Positions 1-8,556 of a stretch of DNA of 64,000 nt are shown piece by piece. The stretch spans positions 110,653 to 174,652 of the forward strand of contig NZ_BOOU01000052.1 in the NCBI RefSeq assembly GCF_016863395.1, in the 5' to 3' direction. The position numbers and the translations under genes are program-made. This stretch comes from Sphaerisporangium rufum. Lineage in GTDB: Bacteria; Actinomycetota; Actinomycetes; Streptosporangiales; Streptosporangiaceae. The notes under the pieces are model-generated. The model worked only from the letters and a program-made list of their open reading frames with translations, made no database searches and was not told the DNA's origin. Each line of letters begins with the position of its first letter. The first letter of the stretch is position 1.

Positions 1-1032
1 GAGTACGACGAGGGCCGCGACCGGATGCTCGCGCTGTACCAGAAGGGTAAGGACAAGCAGTGGGACTCGGTCAAGCGCATCGACTGGGGCCTGGAGGTGG
101 ACCCCTACGACGTGCTCGGCATCCCCGACCAGTCGATCGCCATCTATGACACCCCGCTGTGGCACCGGATGGACGAGCAGCGCCGCAAGGAGGTCCGCCG
201 GCACGGCGCCGCCTGGCAGTTCTCCCAGTTCCTGCACGGCGAGCAGGGCGCGATGATCTGCTCGGCCCGGATCGTCGAGTCGGTCCCCGACCTGGACTCC
301 AAGTTCTACGCGGCCACCCAGACGATGGACGAGGCCCGGCACGCCGAGACCTACGCGCGCTTCCTGCAGGAGAAGGTCGGCATCGCCTACCCGATCAACC
401 GGTACCTGAAGTCCCTGCTGGACGACACCCTCAGCGACTCGCGCTGGGACATGCCCTACCTGGGAATGCAGGTGCTGATCGAGGGCCTGGCGCTGGCGGC
501 GTTCGGCGTGCTGCGCGACATCACCACCAAGCCGCTGCCCAAGCAGATCCTCGCCTACGTGATGCAGGACGAGGCCCGGCACGTCGCCTTCGGCCGGATG
601 GCGCTGCGCGACTACTACCAGAACCTCACCGACGCCGAGCGGCGCGAGCGCGAGGACTTCGTCATCGAGGGCTGCTACCTCATGCGCGACCGGCTGCGCG
701 GCATCGAGCAGTGGGAGGCCCAGGGGCTGTCCAAGCAGGAGGTCAAGGAGGCCACCGAGGCGGTCGACCGCTCGGAGTACCTGCGGCTGTTCCGCTCGCT
801 GCTGTTCAGCCGGATCGTGCCGTGCGTCAAGGACATCGGCCTGTGGAGCGAGCGCCTGCAGAAGGCCTACGCCGACATGGGCGTGCTGGAGATGGCCGGG
901 CAGAACCTCGACGCGCTGATGCGGCAGGACGAGGAGATCGCCGAGAAGCTGGACACCCGGCGGTTCGCCGCCGAGGAGGCCGAACGGGCCGAGGAGGTCG
1001 CCTCGACCGTCGACCTCGGCCGAGACGCCTGA
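1..1032 (+). CDS. Ferritin-like / R2-like diiron protein, 5' end cut by window
   Basis: The reading frame is open from base 1, so the N-terminus is missing; the first visible Met is at base 25. The protein has two E-x(29)-ExxH units typical of the ferritin-like/R2 four-helix fold. Counting from that Met, the likely iron ligands are Glu73, Glu103/His106 (DEARHAE) and Glu153, Glu183/His186 (DEARHVAFG). This pattern is known from ferritin-like oxygenases and ribonucleotide-reductase-R2-like proteins. The specific substrate cannot be read from the sequence. It is soluble and has no signal peptide in the visible part. The C-terminus is an acidic, Ala/Glu-rich tail. A short gap with its own leaderless promoter separates it from the DUF202 pair, so it is probably not in one operon with them. 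Confidence 0.85.
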   Translation, partial: EYDEGRDRMLALYQKGKDKQWDSVKRIDWGLEVDPYDVLGIPDQSIAIYDTPLWHRMDEQRRKEVRRHGAAWQFSQFLHGEQGAMICSARIVESVPDLDSKFYAATQTMDEARHAETYARFLQEKVGIAYPINRYLKSLLDDTLSDSRWDMPYLGMQVLIEGLALAAFGVLRDITTKPLPKQILAYVMQDEARHVAFGRMALRDYYQNLTDAERREREDFVIEGCYLMRDRLRGIEQWEAQGLSKQEVKEATEAVDRSEYLRLFRSLLFSRIVPCVKDIGLWSERLQKAYADMGVLEMAGQNLDALMRQDEEIAEKLDTRRFAAEEAERAEEVASTVDLGRDA

Positions 1033-1092
1033 CCGCGTCCGGTCCCCCCGGCGGGCGCCAACCCGGCTTCCCGCCAGGGAATATCGCTGATT

Positions 1093-1098
1093 TAGCCT
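1093..1098 (+). promoter_or_regulatory. Leaderless -10 (TAGCCT) for DUF202 gene
   Basis: TAGCCT ends 6 nt before the ATG at 1105. There is no Shine-Dalgarno sequence. This is the layout of actinobacterial leaderless transcripts, where transcription starts at or next to the start codon. Confidence 0.6.
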
Positions 1099-1104
1099 CG
1101 CCTC

Positions 1105-1446
1105 ATGGACACCGACGGGAGGGAACCGGATCCCCGGTTCACCCTGGCCAACGAACGCACCTTCCTGACCTGGCTCAGCACCTCGCTCGCGCTCAGCGCG
1201 GGCGGCGTCGCGATGGCCGCGGTCCCGCGCGGCATCTTCGAGCCCTGGGTGCGCACCCTGCTGGCCGTGGTGCTGGTGCTGCTGTCGGCGCTGGCCGCCG
1301 CGCTCTCCTACCCGCGCTGGCGGGAGGTGCAGCGCGCCCTGCGCCGCGAGGCGCCGATCCCGCCGCTCGCGCTGGCCCCGCTGTTCGGGTACGGCGTCGC
1401 GCTGGTCGCCGTGCTGGCCCTGGTCGCCATCCTGCTGGCCGGCTGA
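1105..1446 (+). CDS. DUF202 family membrane protein (first of pair)
   Basis: This 113-residue protein carries the DUF202 signature near its N-terminus (ANERTFLTWLSTSLALSAGG). Three hydrophobic segments follow, at about residues 22-40, 49-66 and 93-112. DUF202 proteins (YidH-like) are small inner-membrane proteins of unknown biochemical role. The start ATG is preceded by a leaderless-type -10 at 1093-1098. The next gene, also DUF202, begins 4 nt after this stop, so the two are almost certainly cotranscribed and may act as a hetero-oligomer; that last point is inference. Confidence 0.85.
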   Translation: MDTDGREPDPRFTLANERTFLTWLSTSLALSAGGVAMAAVPRGIFEPWVRTLLAVVLVLLSALAAALSYPRWREVQRALRREAPIPPLALAPLFGYGVALVAVLALVAILLAG

Positions 1447-1450
1447 CCGG

Positions 1451-1807
1451 ATGGCCGGGCAGGACGGCGTGGCCGGGACGGGCGGCGAGCCCGGGGAACG
1501 GCCAGGGCTGCACAACGAGCGCACGCTGCTGGCCTGGATCCGCACCGCCACCGCGCTGGCCGCCGGCGGGCTGGGCGCCGCCGGGATCGCCGGGCGGATG
1601 TCCGGGGACGGCCGGGCGGCCGTCCCGTTCGTCATCGCCGCGCTGTGCGGCGCGATCCTGCTGGCCCGCAGCCGGCTGCGCCACCGGCGGGCCGAAGGGG
1701 CGCTGCGGGCGGGCCGGCCGCTGGACGACCACGTCGACGCCCTGATCGCCTGGCTCGGCGTGCTCGCCGTCTCAGCCGGCGCCCTGGTCTTCGCCGCCAC
1801 CGCCTGA
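1451..1807 (+). CDS. DUF202 family membrane protein (second of pair)
   Basis: This 118-residue protein is a second, diverged DUF202 member. It has a longer Gly-rich N-terminal leader, the motif LHNERTLLAWIRTATALAAGG at about residues 23-43, and three transmembrane segments. It starts 4 nt after the stop of the upstream DUF202 gene. Tandem DUF202 pairs of about 115 residues are common in actinomycetes. A 20-bp perfect palindrome just after the stop probably ends this transcript and the convergent lipoprotein transcript. Function is unknown beyond membrane localisation. Confidence 0.85.
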   Translation: MAGQDGVAGTGGEPGERPGLHNERTLLAWIRTATALAAGGLGAAGIAGRMSGDGRAAVPFVIAALCGAILLARSRLRHRRAEGALRAGRPLDDHVDALIAWLGVLAVSAGALVFAATA

Positions 1808-1809
1808 GG

Positions 1810-1829
1810 CCGACCGCCCGGGCGGTCGG
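1810..1829. terminator. Bidirectional hairpin between convergent genes
   Basis: CCGACCGCCC is followed directly by its reverse complement GGGCGGTCGG. The palindrome sits 2 nt after the DUF202 stop and 5 nt before the stop of the convergent lipoprotein gene. There is no U-tract, as is usual in high-GC actinomycetes. Confidence 0.6.
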
Positions 1830-1834
1830 TCAGC

Positions 1835-2200
1835 TCAGGTGCACTCCTTGGCGATCGCGGTGACCGCCTCGGTCATGTCCTGCGCCGCCTGCTGCCCCGC
1901 CTTCACCGCGTCCTCGGCGTTCTTTACGTCCAGCGACTCCCAGCCATTGGCGAGCTTGGTCAGCGCCTCGTTGAGCGAGGTGTCGCCGACCTCCTTGCCG
2001 ACATCCTTGAGCTTGGCCGCGCCGTCGTTCAGGGCCTTCTCGAGCGCCTTCGGGTCGTCCAGCGTCTGGGTGATCTTGGTGCCGGTCTCGCTGATCGCGT
2101 TGTTGGCCTCGATGCAGGCCTGCGCCTTGTCGGCGGTACTGCAGCCGGTCAGGGAGATGAGGCCGAGCACGCCGGCCGCGGCCAGAGGGAGAAATCGCAT
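1835..2200 (-). CDS. Small secreted lipoprotein
   Basis: This 121-residue protein has a short charged N-terminus, a hydrophobic h-region and a lipobox LTGC with the lipidated Cys at residue 20. It is therefore predicted to be exported and anchored to the outer face of the membrane. The mature part is a mixed-charge, probably helical domain of about 100 residues with two further Cys. I do not recognise a named family. The ATG follows a leaderless -10 (TAGGGT) by 6 nt. It runs convergent with the DUF202 pair and is transcribed on its own. Confidence 0.75.
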   Translation of the reverse strand: MRFLPLAAAGVLGLISLTGCSTADKAQACIEANNAISETGTKITQTLDDPKALEKALNDGAAKLKDVGKEVGDTSLNEALTKLANGWESLDVKNAEDAVKAGQQAAQDMTEAVTAIAKECT

Positions 2201-2206
2201 GCCCAG

Positions 2207-2212
2207 ACCCTA
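2207..2212 (-). promoter_or_regulatory. Leaderless -10 (TAGGGT) for lipoprotein
   Basis: On the minus strand TAGGGT lies 6 nt upstream of the ATG at 2200, with no ribosome-binding site between them. Confidence 0.6.
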
Positions 2213-2358
2213 GCCAAGATTTTCCGCTCCCGGTCCCGGCCAAGGTCTCGGCCCAGATTCCTGTCCAGGTCCAGGTCCCGGTCCCGGCGCGGGCATCCGC
2301 GCCCGTCCCCCACCCGCGGCCCTCGCGTCCGCGGCCGGCCGCCGCGGGGCGCCGGCGG

Positions 2359-3957
2359 TCAGTCCCGGGCCAGGGTGGCCTCCTCGAAGTCCAGCTCGCG
2401 GGTGACCCGGCGCAGCACCTCGTCGTCGATGCGCCGCTCGTCGCGCATGCGCACCAGCACCTCGCGCTCGGCCGCCAGCATCTCGCGGCGCAGCCGCCGG
2501 TACAGCGCGCTCGGCGTCTCCTCGCCCTGGGGACCCACCCCGCCGCCGAGCCGCTCCCAGGCGCCCATGGCCCGGCGCTCGGCGTTGTCGCGCAGCCGGT
2601 CCACCACCTCGGCGTGCGTCTCGATGACCCCGTCGCCGGTGAGCTCGTCCAGCCGGGCCAGCGCGGCGGTGGCCGCCGCCTGCTGGGCCGCCGCCTCGGC
2701 CAGGTTGTCCCCGTACACCTCCTGGTCGCCGGAGACCCGCAACCGGCGGATCAGCATCGGGAACGACAGCCCCTGCACCAGCAGGGTGCCGATGACGACG
2801 ACGAAGGTCAGGAACAGCAGCAGATCGCGGGCCGGGAAGTCGTCGGGCAGGCCGAAGGCCGCCGCCAGCGACACCACCCCGCGCATCCCCGCCCAGCCGA
2901 GCACCGCCACGTGCGCCGCGGGCGGGCGCGGCTCGCGCTCGCGGATCCGCCGGGACAGCAGGCGGGGCAGGTAGGCGCCCGGCACCAGCCACACCGCGCG
3001 GGCCACCACCACCGCCACGAGCACCGCCACGGCGTACCCGGCCACCCGCCAGGGGTCCTGGCCGGACAGCCCGCGCAGGATGAGCGGCAGCTGCAGGCCG
3101 ATCAGCCCGAAGACGACGATCTCCAGGCAGAAGTCGACCACCTTCCACACCGAGTGGGACACCACCCGCATGCCGTACCCGGTGCGGTTCATCCGGTGGC
3201 CGAGGAAGACGCCGACCACCACGACCGAGAGCACCCCGGAGGCGTGCACCGCCTCGGCGGCCAGGTAGGAGACGAACGGGATCAGCAGCGAGATCGCGCT
3301 GCCGACCAGCACGTCGGTCAGCCGGTCCAGCAGCCACCCGCAGGCGTACGCCAGGGCCAGGCCGATCGCCAGCCCGGCGCCCGCGGCGTAGGCGAACTGC
3401 CCGGCCGCGCCGAGCAGGCTGACGCCCTCCCCCACCATGGCCGCCACCGCGACCCGGTAGGCGGTCAGCGCGGTGGCGTCGTTGAACAGGCTCTCCCCCA
3501 CCAGGATGGTGATCACCCGGCGCGGCAGGCCCAGCCGGCGGGCGACCGCCACCGCCGCCACCGCGTCCGGCGGCGCGACGATGGCGCCGAGGGCGAACGC
3601 GGCGGCCAGCGGCAGGTCCGGCACCATGGCGTGCACGAGCAGGCCCACCACCGCGGTGCTGAACAGCACCAGGCCGACCGACATCAGCCCCACCGGGCGG
3701 CGCACCTCGCGCAGCCGCAGGTAGGAGCTGTCCAGCGCCGCCGAGTAGAGCAGCGGGGGCAGGAAGACGAGCAGGACCAGCTCGGGGTCCAGCTCGTAGG
3801 AGGGCATGCCGGGCATCCGGGCGGACACCAGCCCGATGGCGAGCCCGGCCACCACCAGCAGCAGCGGCGCCGGCCAGCCCCGCGCGCGGGCGAGCGCGGC
3901 GATCGCCAGCGCGACGGCGGGCAGCAGGACGAACTGGATGACGGTGGTCAGGTGCAT
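2359..3957 (-). CDS. Na+/H+ antiporter, CPA1 family
   Basis: This 532-residue polytopic protein has about twelve transmembrane segments in residues 1-400 and a hydrophilic cytoplasmic tail of about 130 residues. CPA1/NhaP-type transport motifs are visible: APPDAVA with Asp131 in the fourth-fifth helix region, and ESLFND with Asn159-Asp160. Length and tail match bacterial CPA1 exchangers, which swap cytoplasmic Na+ or K+ for protons in pH and salt homeostasis. The tail is rich in Arg/Glu heptads and probably helical, a common site of regulation in this family. The gene is monocistronic; ion selectivity is not deducible. Confidence 0.88.
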   Translation of the reverse strand: MHLTTVIQFVLLPAVALAIAALARARGWPAPLLLVVAGLAIGLVSARMPGMPSYELDPELVLLVFLPPLLYSAALDSSYLRLREVRRPVGLMSVGLVLFSTAVVGLLVHAMVPDLPLAAAFALGAIVAPPDAVAAVAVARRLGLPRRVITILVGESLFNDATALTAYRVAVAAMVGEGVSLLGAAGQFAYAAGAGLAIGLALAYACGWLLDRLTDVLVGSAISLLIPFVSYLAAEAVHASGVLSVVVVGVFLGHRMNRTGYGMRVVSHSVWKVVDFCLEIVVFGLIGLQLPLILRGLSGQDPWRVAGYAVAVLVAVVVARAVWLVPGAYLPRLLSRRIREREPRPPAAHVAVLGWAGMRGVVSLAAAFGLPDDFPARDLLLFLTFVVVIGTLLVQGLSFPMLIRRLRVSGDQEVYGDNLAEAAAQQAAATAALARLDELTGDGVIETHAEVVDRLRDNAERRAMGAWERLGGGVGPQGEETPSALYRRLRREMLAAEREVLVRMRDERRIDDEVLRRVTRELDFEEATLARD

Positions 3958-4104
3958 CTAACCCCGAACGTGGGCGGCGGGCCGGCCGGCGGCCCGGGCG
4001 GGCGGAACGACACGAGGATACGTCCCGGCCGAACGCCATCGGCAATCACCGGCCCTGCCTGACCATCGGCCCCGCTCACCACCGGCGGCGGAACCCCGGA
4101 GGGG

Positions 4105-5655
4105 TCACCAGTCGGGGTCGTCGGACCTCCGGCGCGGGCGGGCACGACGGCCGCCGCCCTCCGGGCGCACCCGCTCGCCGGTGCTGTACATCGGGTCGGG
4201 CGCGCCGGGCTGCGGCGCGCGGGCACCCAGGCCGAGCGGGTCGGCCGGGTCGACCCCCGACGGCGGGGCGGTGCGGGCCGCCCAGTCGTAGGTGTCGGAC
4301 TCGCGGTAGCCGGTGTCGGGCTGCTGGCCGTAGGGCAGGGAGTCGTTCACGATGAGGTTCTCCCGGGGCACCGCGTCCCGGTGGCCGTTGCCGTACCCGT
4401 CGCCCGCGCCGTACCCGCCGGCCGGCGGGTAGTCCTGCCCGGCGCCGTAGGCCGGCTGGGCGGAGTAGTCAAGCGGCGGGGTGCCGTAGTCGCCGGCGGC
4501 GTACCGGTCGTCCGGCCGCCGCAGGCTCGGATCGGTGTCGGCCCGCCCGTAGGATTCGCGGCCGGGTCCGGCGGGCCCGTAGCCGGCCGGCGCGGTGTAG
4601 TCGGCGGTGACGCCGTGGTCCCCGCCGGAGGCGTAGTCCGCGCCCCCGAGACCCGCGCCGCCGCGGCCGTACTCGGCGGTGACCCCGTAGTCGGCGGGGA
4701 CCCGGTAGTCGCCGGTCGCGCCGTAGTCGGGCGCGGGATGCTCGCCGGTCGCGCCGTGGTCACCGCCGTGGCCCCGCCCGCCCCGGTGCTCGCGGGCCGG
4801 CGGGTAGGCGGCGGCCGGCACGCCTTCGCCGGGGAAGGCGTAGCCGGTGGGCGGCGTGCTCTCGAAGTTGGTGTGGTCGGCGAGCGGCGCGGCCTGCTGC
4901 GCGCCGGTCTCCGGCATCTGGTGCGACACCTGCGGGGGGACCAGGCCGAGGGCCGGCTCGGGCCGGGCCGGGTGGCCGTGGTGGGCCGCCGCCAGGCCGG
5001 GATGGCCGGGGACGCCGGCGTCCGGCCGCTCCTGCGGCCCGCGCTCGCGGCGCCCGGCACGGCCGGGCTCGCCGCGCGCCGGCCGCGGGCCGGAGGCGAC
5101 CAGCTTGTCGGCCACCGGCGCGGTGCCCCGCGCGACCAGCACGTCGTTGGGCCCGAGCGCCGCGGCGGGCACCTGCTCCTCCCGGCCGTAGGGCTCGTCC
5201 TGGTCGTAAGGCTCATCCTGGTCGTAGGGGCCGGGCCGGCCGTAGTGCTCGTGGCCGGCGGGCTCGTCCTCGTCGTAGGGGTCGTCGGGATAGGCGAGCG
5301 CCTGGGTGTACTCGCCCTCGTCCTCCTCGCCGGTCTCGCCGCCCGGGCGGGCGTACTGGCCGGTGCCCGGGTAGTCGGAGTAGCCGTCCTCGGCGCCGGC
5401 CTCCTCGGCGTAGTCCTCCTCGCCCTCGGCGTACTCGCCGCCGGCCTCCGCGTACCCCTCGTCGAGGGTGTCGAGGAGCCGGCCGACGTCGTCCATGGGC
5501 ATCCGGAAACTGGCGGTGCACATCTCGCCTCGCCACAGGCTGAGCACGAGGGTGCCGTCGTGCCAGGTGACCCTGAGCACGCGCTCCTGGCCCCGGGCGT
5601 CGAAGAACACCTCACCGAACGATGGCAGTGGGACAACTTCCGACATGGCAGACAT
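4105..5655 (-). CDS. Acidic Tyr/Gly-rich protein with small conserved N-terminal domain
   Basis: This is a 516-residue protein. Residues 1 to about 70 look like a compact beta-rich domain (VRVTWHDGTLVLSLWRGEMC-like strands). The rest is low-complexity: acidic and rich in Tyr, Gly, Asp and Pro, with many DY, GYG and DEPYD repeats. It ends in a basic tail (RRARPRRRSDD). It has no signal peptide and no membrane segment. Two Met codons lie at 5655 and 5646; either could start translation. I know of similar actinomycete proteins only as hypothetical. The disordered tail suggests an interaction or condensate-type role, which is inference. It is divergent from the helicase gene. Confidence 0.75.
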   Translation of the reverse strand: MSAMSEVVPLPSFGEVFFDARGQERVLRVTWHDGTLVLSLWRGEMCTASFRMPMDDVGRLLDTLDEGYAEAGGEYAEGEEDYAEEAGAEDGYSDYPGTGQYARPGGETGEEDEGEYTQALAYPDDPYDEDEPAGHEHYGRPGPYDQDEPYDQDEPYGREEQVPAAALGPNDVLVARGTAPVADKLVASGPRPARGEPGRAGRRERGPQERPDAGVPGHPGLAAAHHGHPARPEPALGLVPPQVSHQMPETGAQQAAPLADHTNFESTPPTGYAFPGEGVPAAAYPPAREHRGGRGHGGDHGATGEHPAPDYGATGDYRVPADYGVTAEYGRGGAGLGGADYASGGDHGVTADYTAPAGYGPAGPGRESYGRADTDPSLRRPDDRYAAGDYGTPPLDYSAQPAYGAGQDYPPAGGYGAGDGYGNGHRDAVPRENLIVNDSLPYGQQPDTGYRESDTYDWAARTAPPSGVDPADPLGLGARAPQPGAPDPMYSTGERVRPEGGGRRARPRRRSDDPDW

Positions 5656-5922
5656 CGTCGCTTCAACCAGCCTTATTCGTCCACTCGACCAAGGAACCCT
5701 ACCGAACCATGCTCGTCGCCATCATCACGATCCCGCAGGCCACCCGCGCGGGCGGCCCGTGGAACGGACGGCCGACCGGCAGGTCATCGTTGACCCCCCT
5801 GGACCCGATCCCCGCAAGTCTGCCATGGGAACCACCGCCCGGGATCCGGAATGCCGAGATCAACCCGTAACGCACCGCGGGTCGGCCCGCCGCTCCGGGC
5901 CCGACGACCCCGCCGCGGCCGG

Positions 5923-5928
5923 TAGCGT
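5923..5928 (+). promoter_or_regulatory. -10 (TAGCGT) of helicase gene
   Basis: TAGCGT lies 8 nt before GTG 5937 and overlaps the alternative TTG codon at 5928. This argues for the GTG as a leaderless start and against the TTG. Confidence 0.5.
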
Positions 5929-5936
5929 TGCATGCC

Positions 5937-8342
5937 GTGCTCGACGACTCTCCCAGCGCCACCGGCGACGCCCTCGACGAGATCCTCGACGACACCGGGG
6001 AGGGCCCCGGCGCGCGCGGCCGGGGGTCCGGCCACGACGGTTCCGCCGTGACGGAGGCCCACCGGTCCCCGGAGCCCGCCGGCTCCGGCGAATCGGCCGA
6101 GTCCGCCGAGTCCCCGGCCACCGGCGACACCGAAGACTTCGACGACACCGACGACTTCGAGGCCGAGGACGCCGAGGAGGACGACCTGCCGCCGCTCGAG
6201 CGGCTGCTGGCCGCCGCGGTCGCCGCGGTGGGCGGCACCGAGCGGCCCGGCCAGGTCACCATGGCCCGGGCGGTGCGCGACGCCATCGAGCACGACGAGC
6301 ATGTGGCGGTCCAGGCCGGCACCGGCACCGGCAAGTCGCTGGCCTACCTGGTGCCCGCGCTCCGGCACGCCATCGAGTCCGACAGCGCGGTGGTGGTCTC
6401 CACCGCGACCATCGCCCTGCAGCGCCAGCTGGTCGACCGTGACCTGCCGCGGCTGGCCGGGGCGCTGGGCGACCTGCTCCCGCATGAGCCGCAGTTCGCC
6501 ATCCTCAAGGGAAGGCGAAACTATCTTTGCCGCTACAAGGCGAGCGCCGGCTGGCCCGAGGAGGAGGACGCCCAGCTGTTCGATCCGCGCGAGGTCGGCG
6601 CGACCGGCCGGATGGTGCAGCGCATCCAGGAGTGGGCCGAGACCACCGAGACCGGCGACCGCGACGAGCTGGTGCCGGGGGTGAGCGAGCAGGCGTGGCG
6701 GCAGTTCTCGGTCAGCGCCAGGGAGTGCCTGGGCGCCTCGCGCTGCCCGAGCGGCGCGGAGTGCTTCGCCGAGCAGGCCAGGGAGCGGGCCGGCAACGTC
6801 GACGTGGTGGTCACCAACCACGCGCTGCTCGCCATCGACGCGATGGAGGAGTTCGCCGTGCTGCCCGAGCACGACGTCGTGGTGGTGGACGAGGCGCACG
6901 AGCTGGTGGACCGGGTCACCGGGGTGGTGACCGCCGAGCTGTCCGACACCGCCGTCTCGGTCGCGGTGCGCCGGGTCGGCCGGCTGATCGAACAGGCGGT
7001 CGCCGACCGGCTGCAGGAGGCCGGCGAGGACCTCAAGGCGCTGCTGTCGGCCGCCCCCGCCGGGCGGCTCGACCAGCTTCCCCAGGTGCTCGGCGTCACA
7101 CTGACCGTGCTGCGCGACGCGGCGGCCGCCTGCCTGACCGCGATGGGCCCGCGCGACTCCCGCGGCGGCCGGGACGACCCGGAGCAGGCCGGGCAGCGCA
7201 AGGCCGCGTTCACCGCCCTGGACGAGGTGCACGACACCGCGCAGCGCATCCTCGAGGCCTTCGGCGGCGACTCCGAGGTCGACCGGGCCGAGGTGGTGTG
7301 GCTGGAGGCGGCGACCGACCGCCGGCCCGCGACGTTGAAGGTGGCGCCGCTCAGCGTGGGCGGCATGCTGCGCGACCGGTTGTTCGCCGACCGCACGGTC
7401 ATCCTGACCAGCGCCACCCTCGCCCTCGGCGGCACCTTCGAGGGCATGGCCCGCCAGTGGGGCCTCGGCCCGCCCGCCCCGGACGCCCCCGGCGGCACGG
7501 AGCCGGCACCGGGCGGCACCGGTCCGGCGGATTCCGCCGCCGCGAAGGACGCCGCGAACAACGGCACGGACGACGGCGCGGACGACGGCGCGGACGACGG
7601 CGCGGACGACGGCGCGGACGACGGCGGCGACGATGAAGGGGACGGCGCACGGGGGGCGGCGGCGCGCGGCGCCAAGGCCTGGCGCGGGCTGGACGTCGGC
7701 TCGCCCTTCGACCACGCGCGCAGCGGCATCCTGTACGTCGCGGCGCACCTGCCGCAGCCCGGCCGCGACGGCCTGCCCAAGGAGTACCTGGACGAGATCG
7801 CCGAGCTGATCGAGGCGGCCGGCGGCCGCACCCTGGGCCTGTTCTCCTCGATGCGCGCCGCCCGGGCCGCCACCGACGCGCTGCGCGACCGGCTGTCGGC
7901 CCCGCTGCTGTGCCAGGGCGACGACTCCACCTCGCAGCTGGTCAAGCAGTTCGCCGAGGACCCGGCCACCTGCCTGTTCGGCACCCTGTCGCTCTGGCAG
8001 GGCGTGGACGTGCCCGGGCCGTCGCTCAGCCTGGTGATCATCGATCGCATCCCGTTCCCCCGGCCGGACGACCCGCTGGCCTCGGCCCGGCAGCGGCACG
8101 TCGCGGCGCGCGGCGGCAACGGCTTCATGTCGGTGGCCGCCACCCATGCCGCGCTGCTGCTGGCGCAGGGCGCCGGCCGGCTGCTGCGCTCCCAGCACGA
8201 CCGGGGCGTGGTGGCCGTGCTGGACCCGCGCTTCGCCACCGCCCGGTACGGCTCGTTCCTGCGCGCCTCGCTGCCGCCGTTCTGGGCGACGACCGACCCC
8301 GCGAAGGTCCGCGCCGCGCTGCGCCGCCTCACCGCGTCCTGA
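5937..8342 (+). CDS. DinG/XPD-type ATP-dependent DNA helicase
   Basis: This superfamily 2 helicase is about 801 residues long. After an acidic N-terminal tail of about 85 residues come the Walker A GTGTGKS, motif Ia (VVVSTATIALQ), and an Fe-S cluster region with four Cys (RNYLCRY, RECLGASRCPSGAEC). Then follow the DEAH box (VVVDEAHELVD), motif III-like TSATLALGG, and C-terminal motifs SLWQGVDVPG and QGAGRLLRS. This is the order found in DinG/YoaA/XPD 5'-3' helicases, which unwind D-loops and R-loops in repair. An acidic insertion at about 7490-7670, partly built from a 12-bp repeat, lies between the helicase lobes. GTG 5937 is preferred over TTG 5928 because of the promoter. Confidence 0.9.
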   Translation: MLDDSPSATGDALDEILDDTGEGPGARGRGSGHDGSAVTEAHRSPEPAGSGESAESAESPATGDTEDFDDTDDFEAEDAEEDDLPPLERLLAAAVAAVGGTERPGQVTMARAVRDAIEHDEHVAVQAGTGTGKSLAYLVPALRHAIESDSAVVVSTATIALQRQLVDRDLPRLAGALGDLLPHEPQFAILKGRRNYLCRYKASAGWPEEEDAQLFDPREVGATGRMVQRIQEWAETTETGDRDELVPGVSEQAWRQFSVSARECLGASRCPSGAECFAEQARERAGNVDVVVTNHALLAIDAMEEFAVLPEHDVVVVDEAHELVDRVTGVVTAELSDTAVSVAVRRVGRLIEQAVADRLQEAGEDLKALLSAAPAGRLDQLPQVLGVTLTVLRDAAAACLTAMGPRDSRGGRDDPEQAGQRKAAFTALDEVHDTAQRILEAFGGDSEVDRAEVVWLEAATDRRPATLKVAPLSVGGMLRDRLFADRTVILTSATLALGGTFEGMARQWGLGPPAPDAPGGTEPAPGGTGPADSAAAKDAANNGTDDGADDGADDGADDGADDGGDDEGDGARGAAARGAKAWRGLDVGSPFDHARSGILYVAAHLPQPGRDGLPKEYLDEIAELIEAAGGRTLGLFSSMRAARAATDALRDRLSAPLLCQGDDSTSQLVKQFAEDPATCLFGTLSLWQGVDVPGPSLSLVIIDRIPFPRPDDPLASARQRHVAARGGNGFMSVAATHAALLLAQGAGRLLRSQHDRGVVAVLDPRFATARYGSFLRASLPPFWATTDPAKVRAALRRLTAS
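7568..7615 (+). repeat. 12-bp tandem repeat in helicase gene
   Basis: GGACGACGGCGC is repeated four times exactly, with a fifth partial copy. It encodes Gly-Ala-Asp-Asp units inside the acidic insertion between helicase lobes. Confidence 0.9.
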
Positions 8343-8544
8343 CCCGCGCGGCCGCCGTACCCGGCGACGCCATCCGGCTGGGGCAGGCAGGGCCGGCGGT
8401 CTCCGAGATCAGGTCGCCGTCCGCGTCGACGCCATCCGGACCCGCGGTCCGACCGGACGGCGTGACGGGACGGCTCGGGCCGGGCGCAACAAAGCGCCGG
8501 CGGGTCGCAACGTTCGCCGGTACCGGCGGGCGGGCCCGGCGCGC

Positions 8545-8550
8545 GAGCCT
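8545..8550 (+). promoter_or_regulatory. Possible leaderless -10 (GAGCCT) for carboxylesterase
   Basis: GAGCCT ends 6 nt before ATG 8557, and no ribosome-binding site is visible. It differs from the local TAGCCT pattern in the first base, so the call is weaker. Confidence 0.3.
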
Positions 8551-8556
8551 GGCCGC

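Noticed and set aside
2614..4062. 482-codon plus-strand frame opposite the antiporter gene
   Set aside because: Its composition (Gln, His, Arg, Pro) is the typical shadow of a membrane protein gene read antisense. The minus-strand frame has clear transport motifs.
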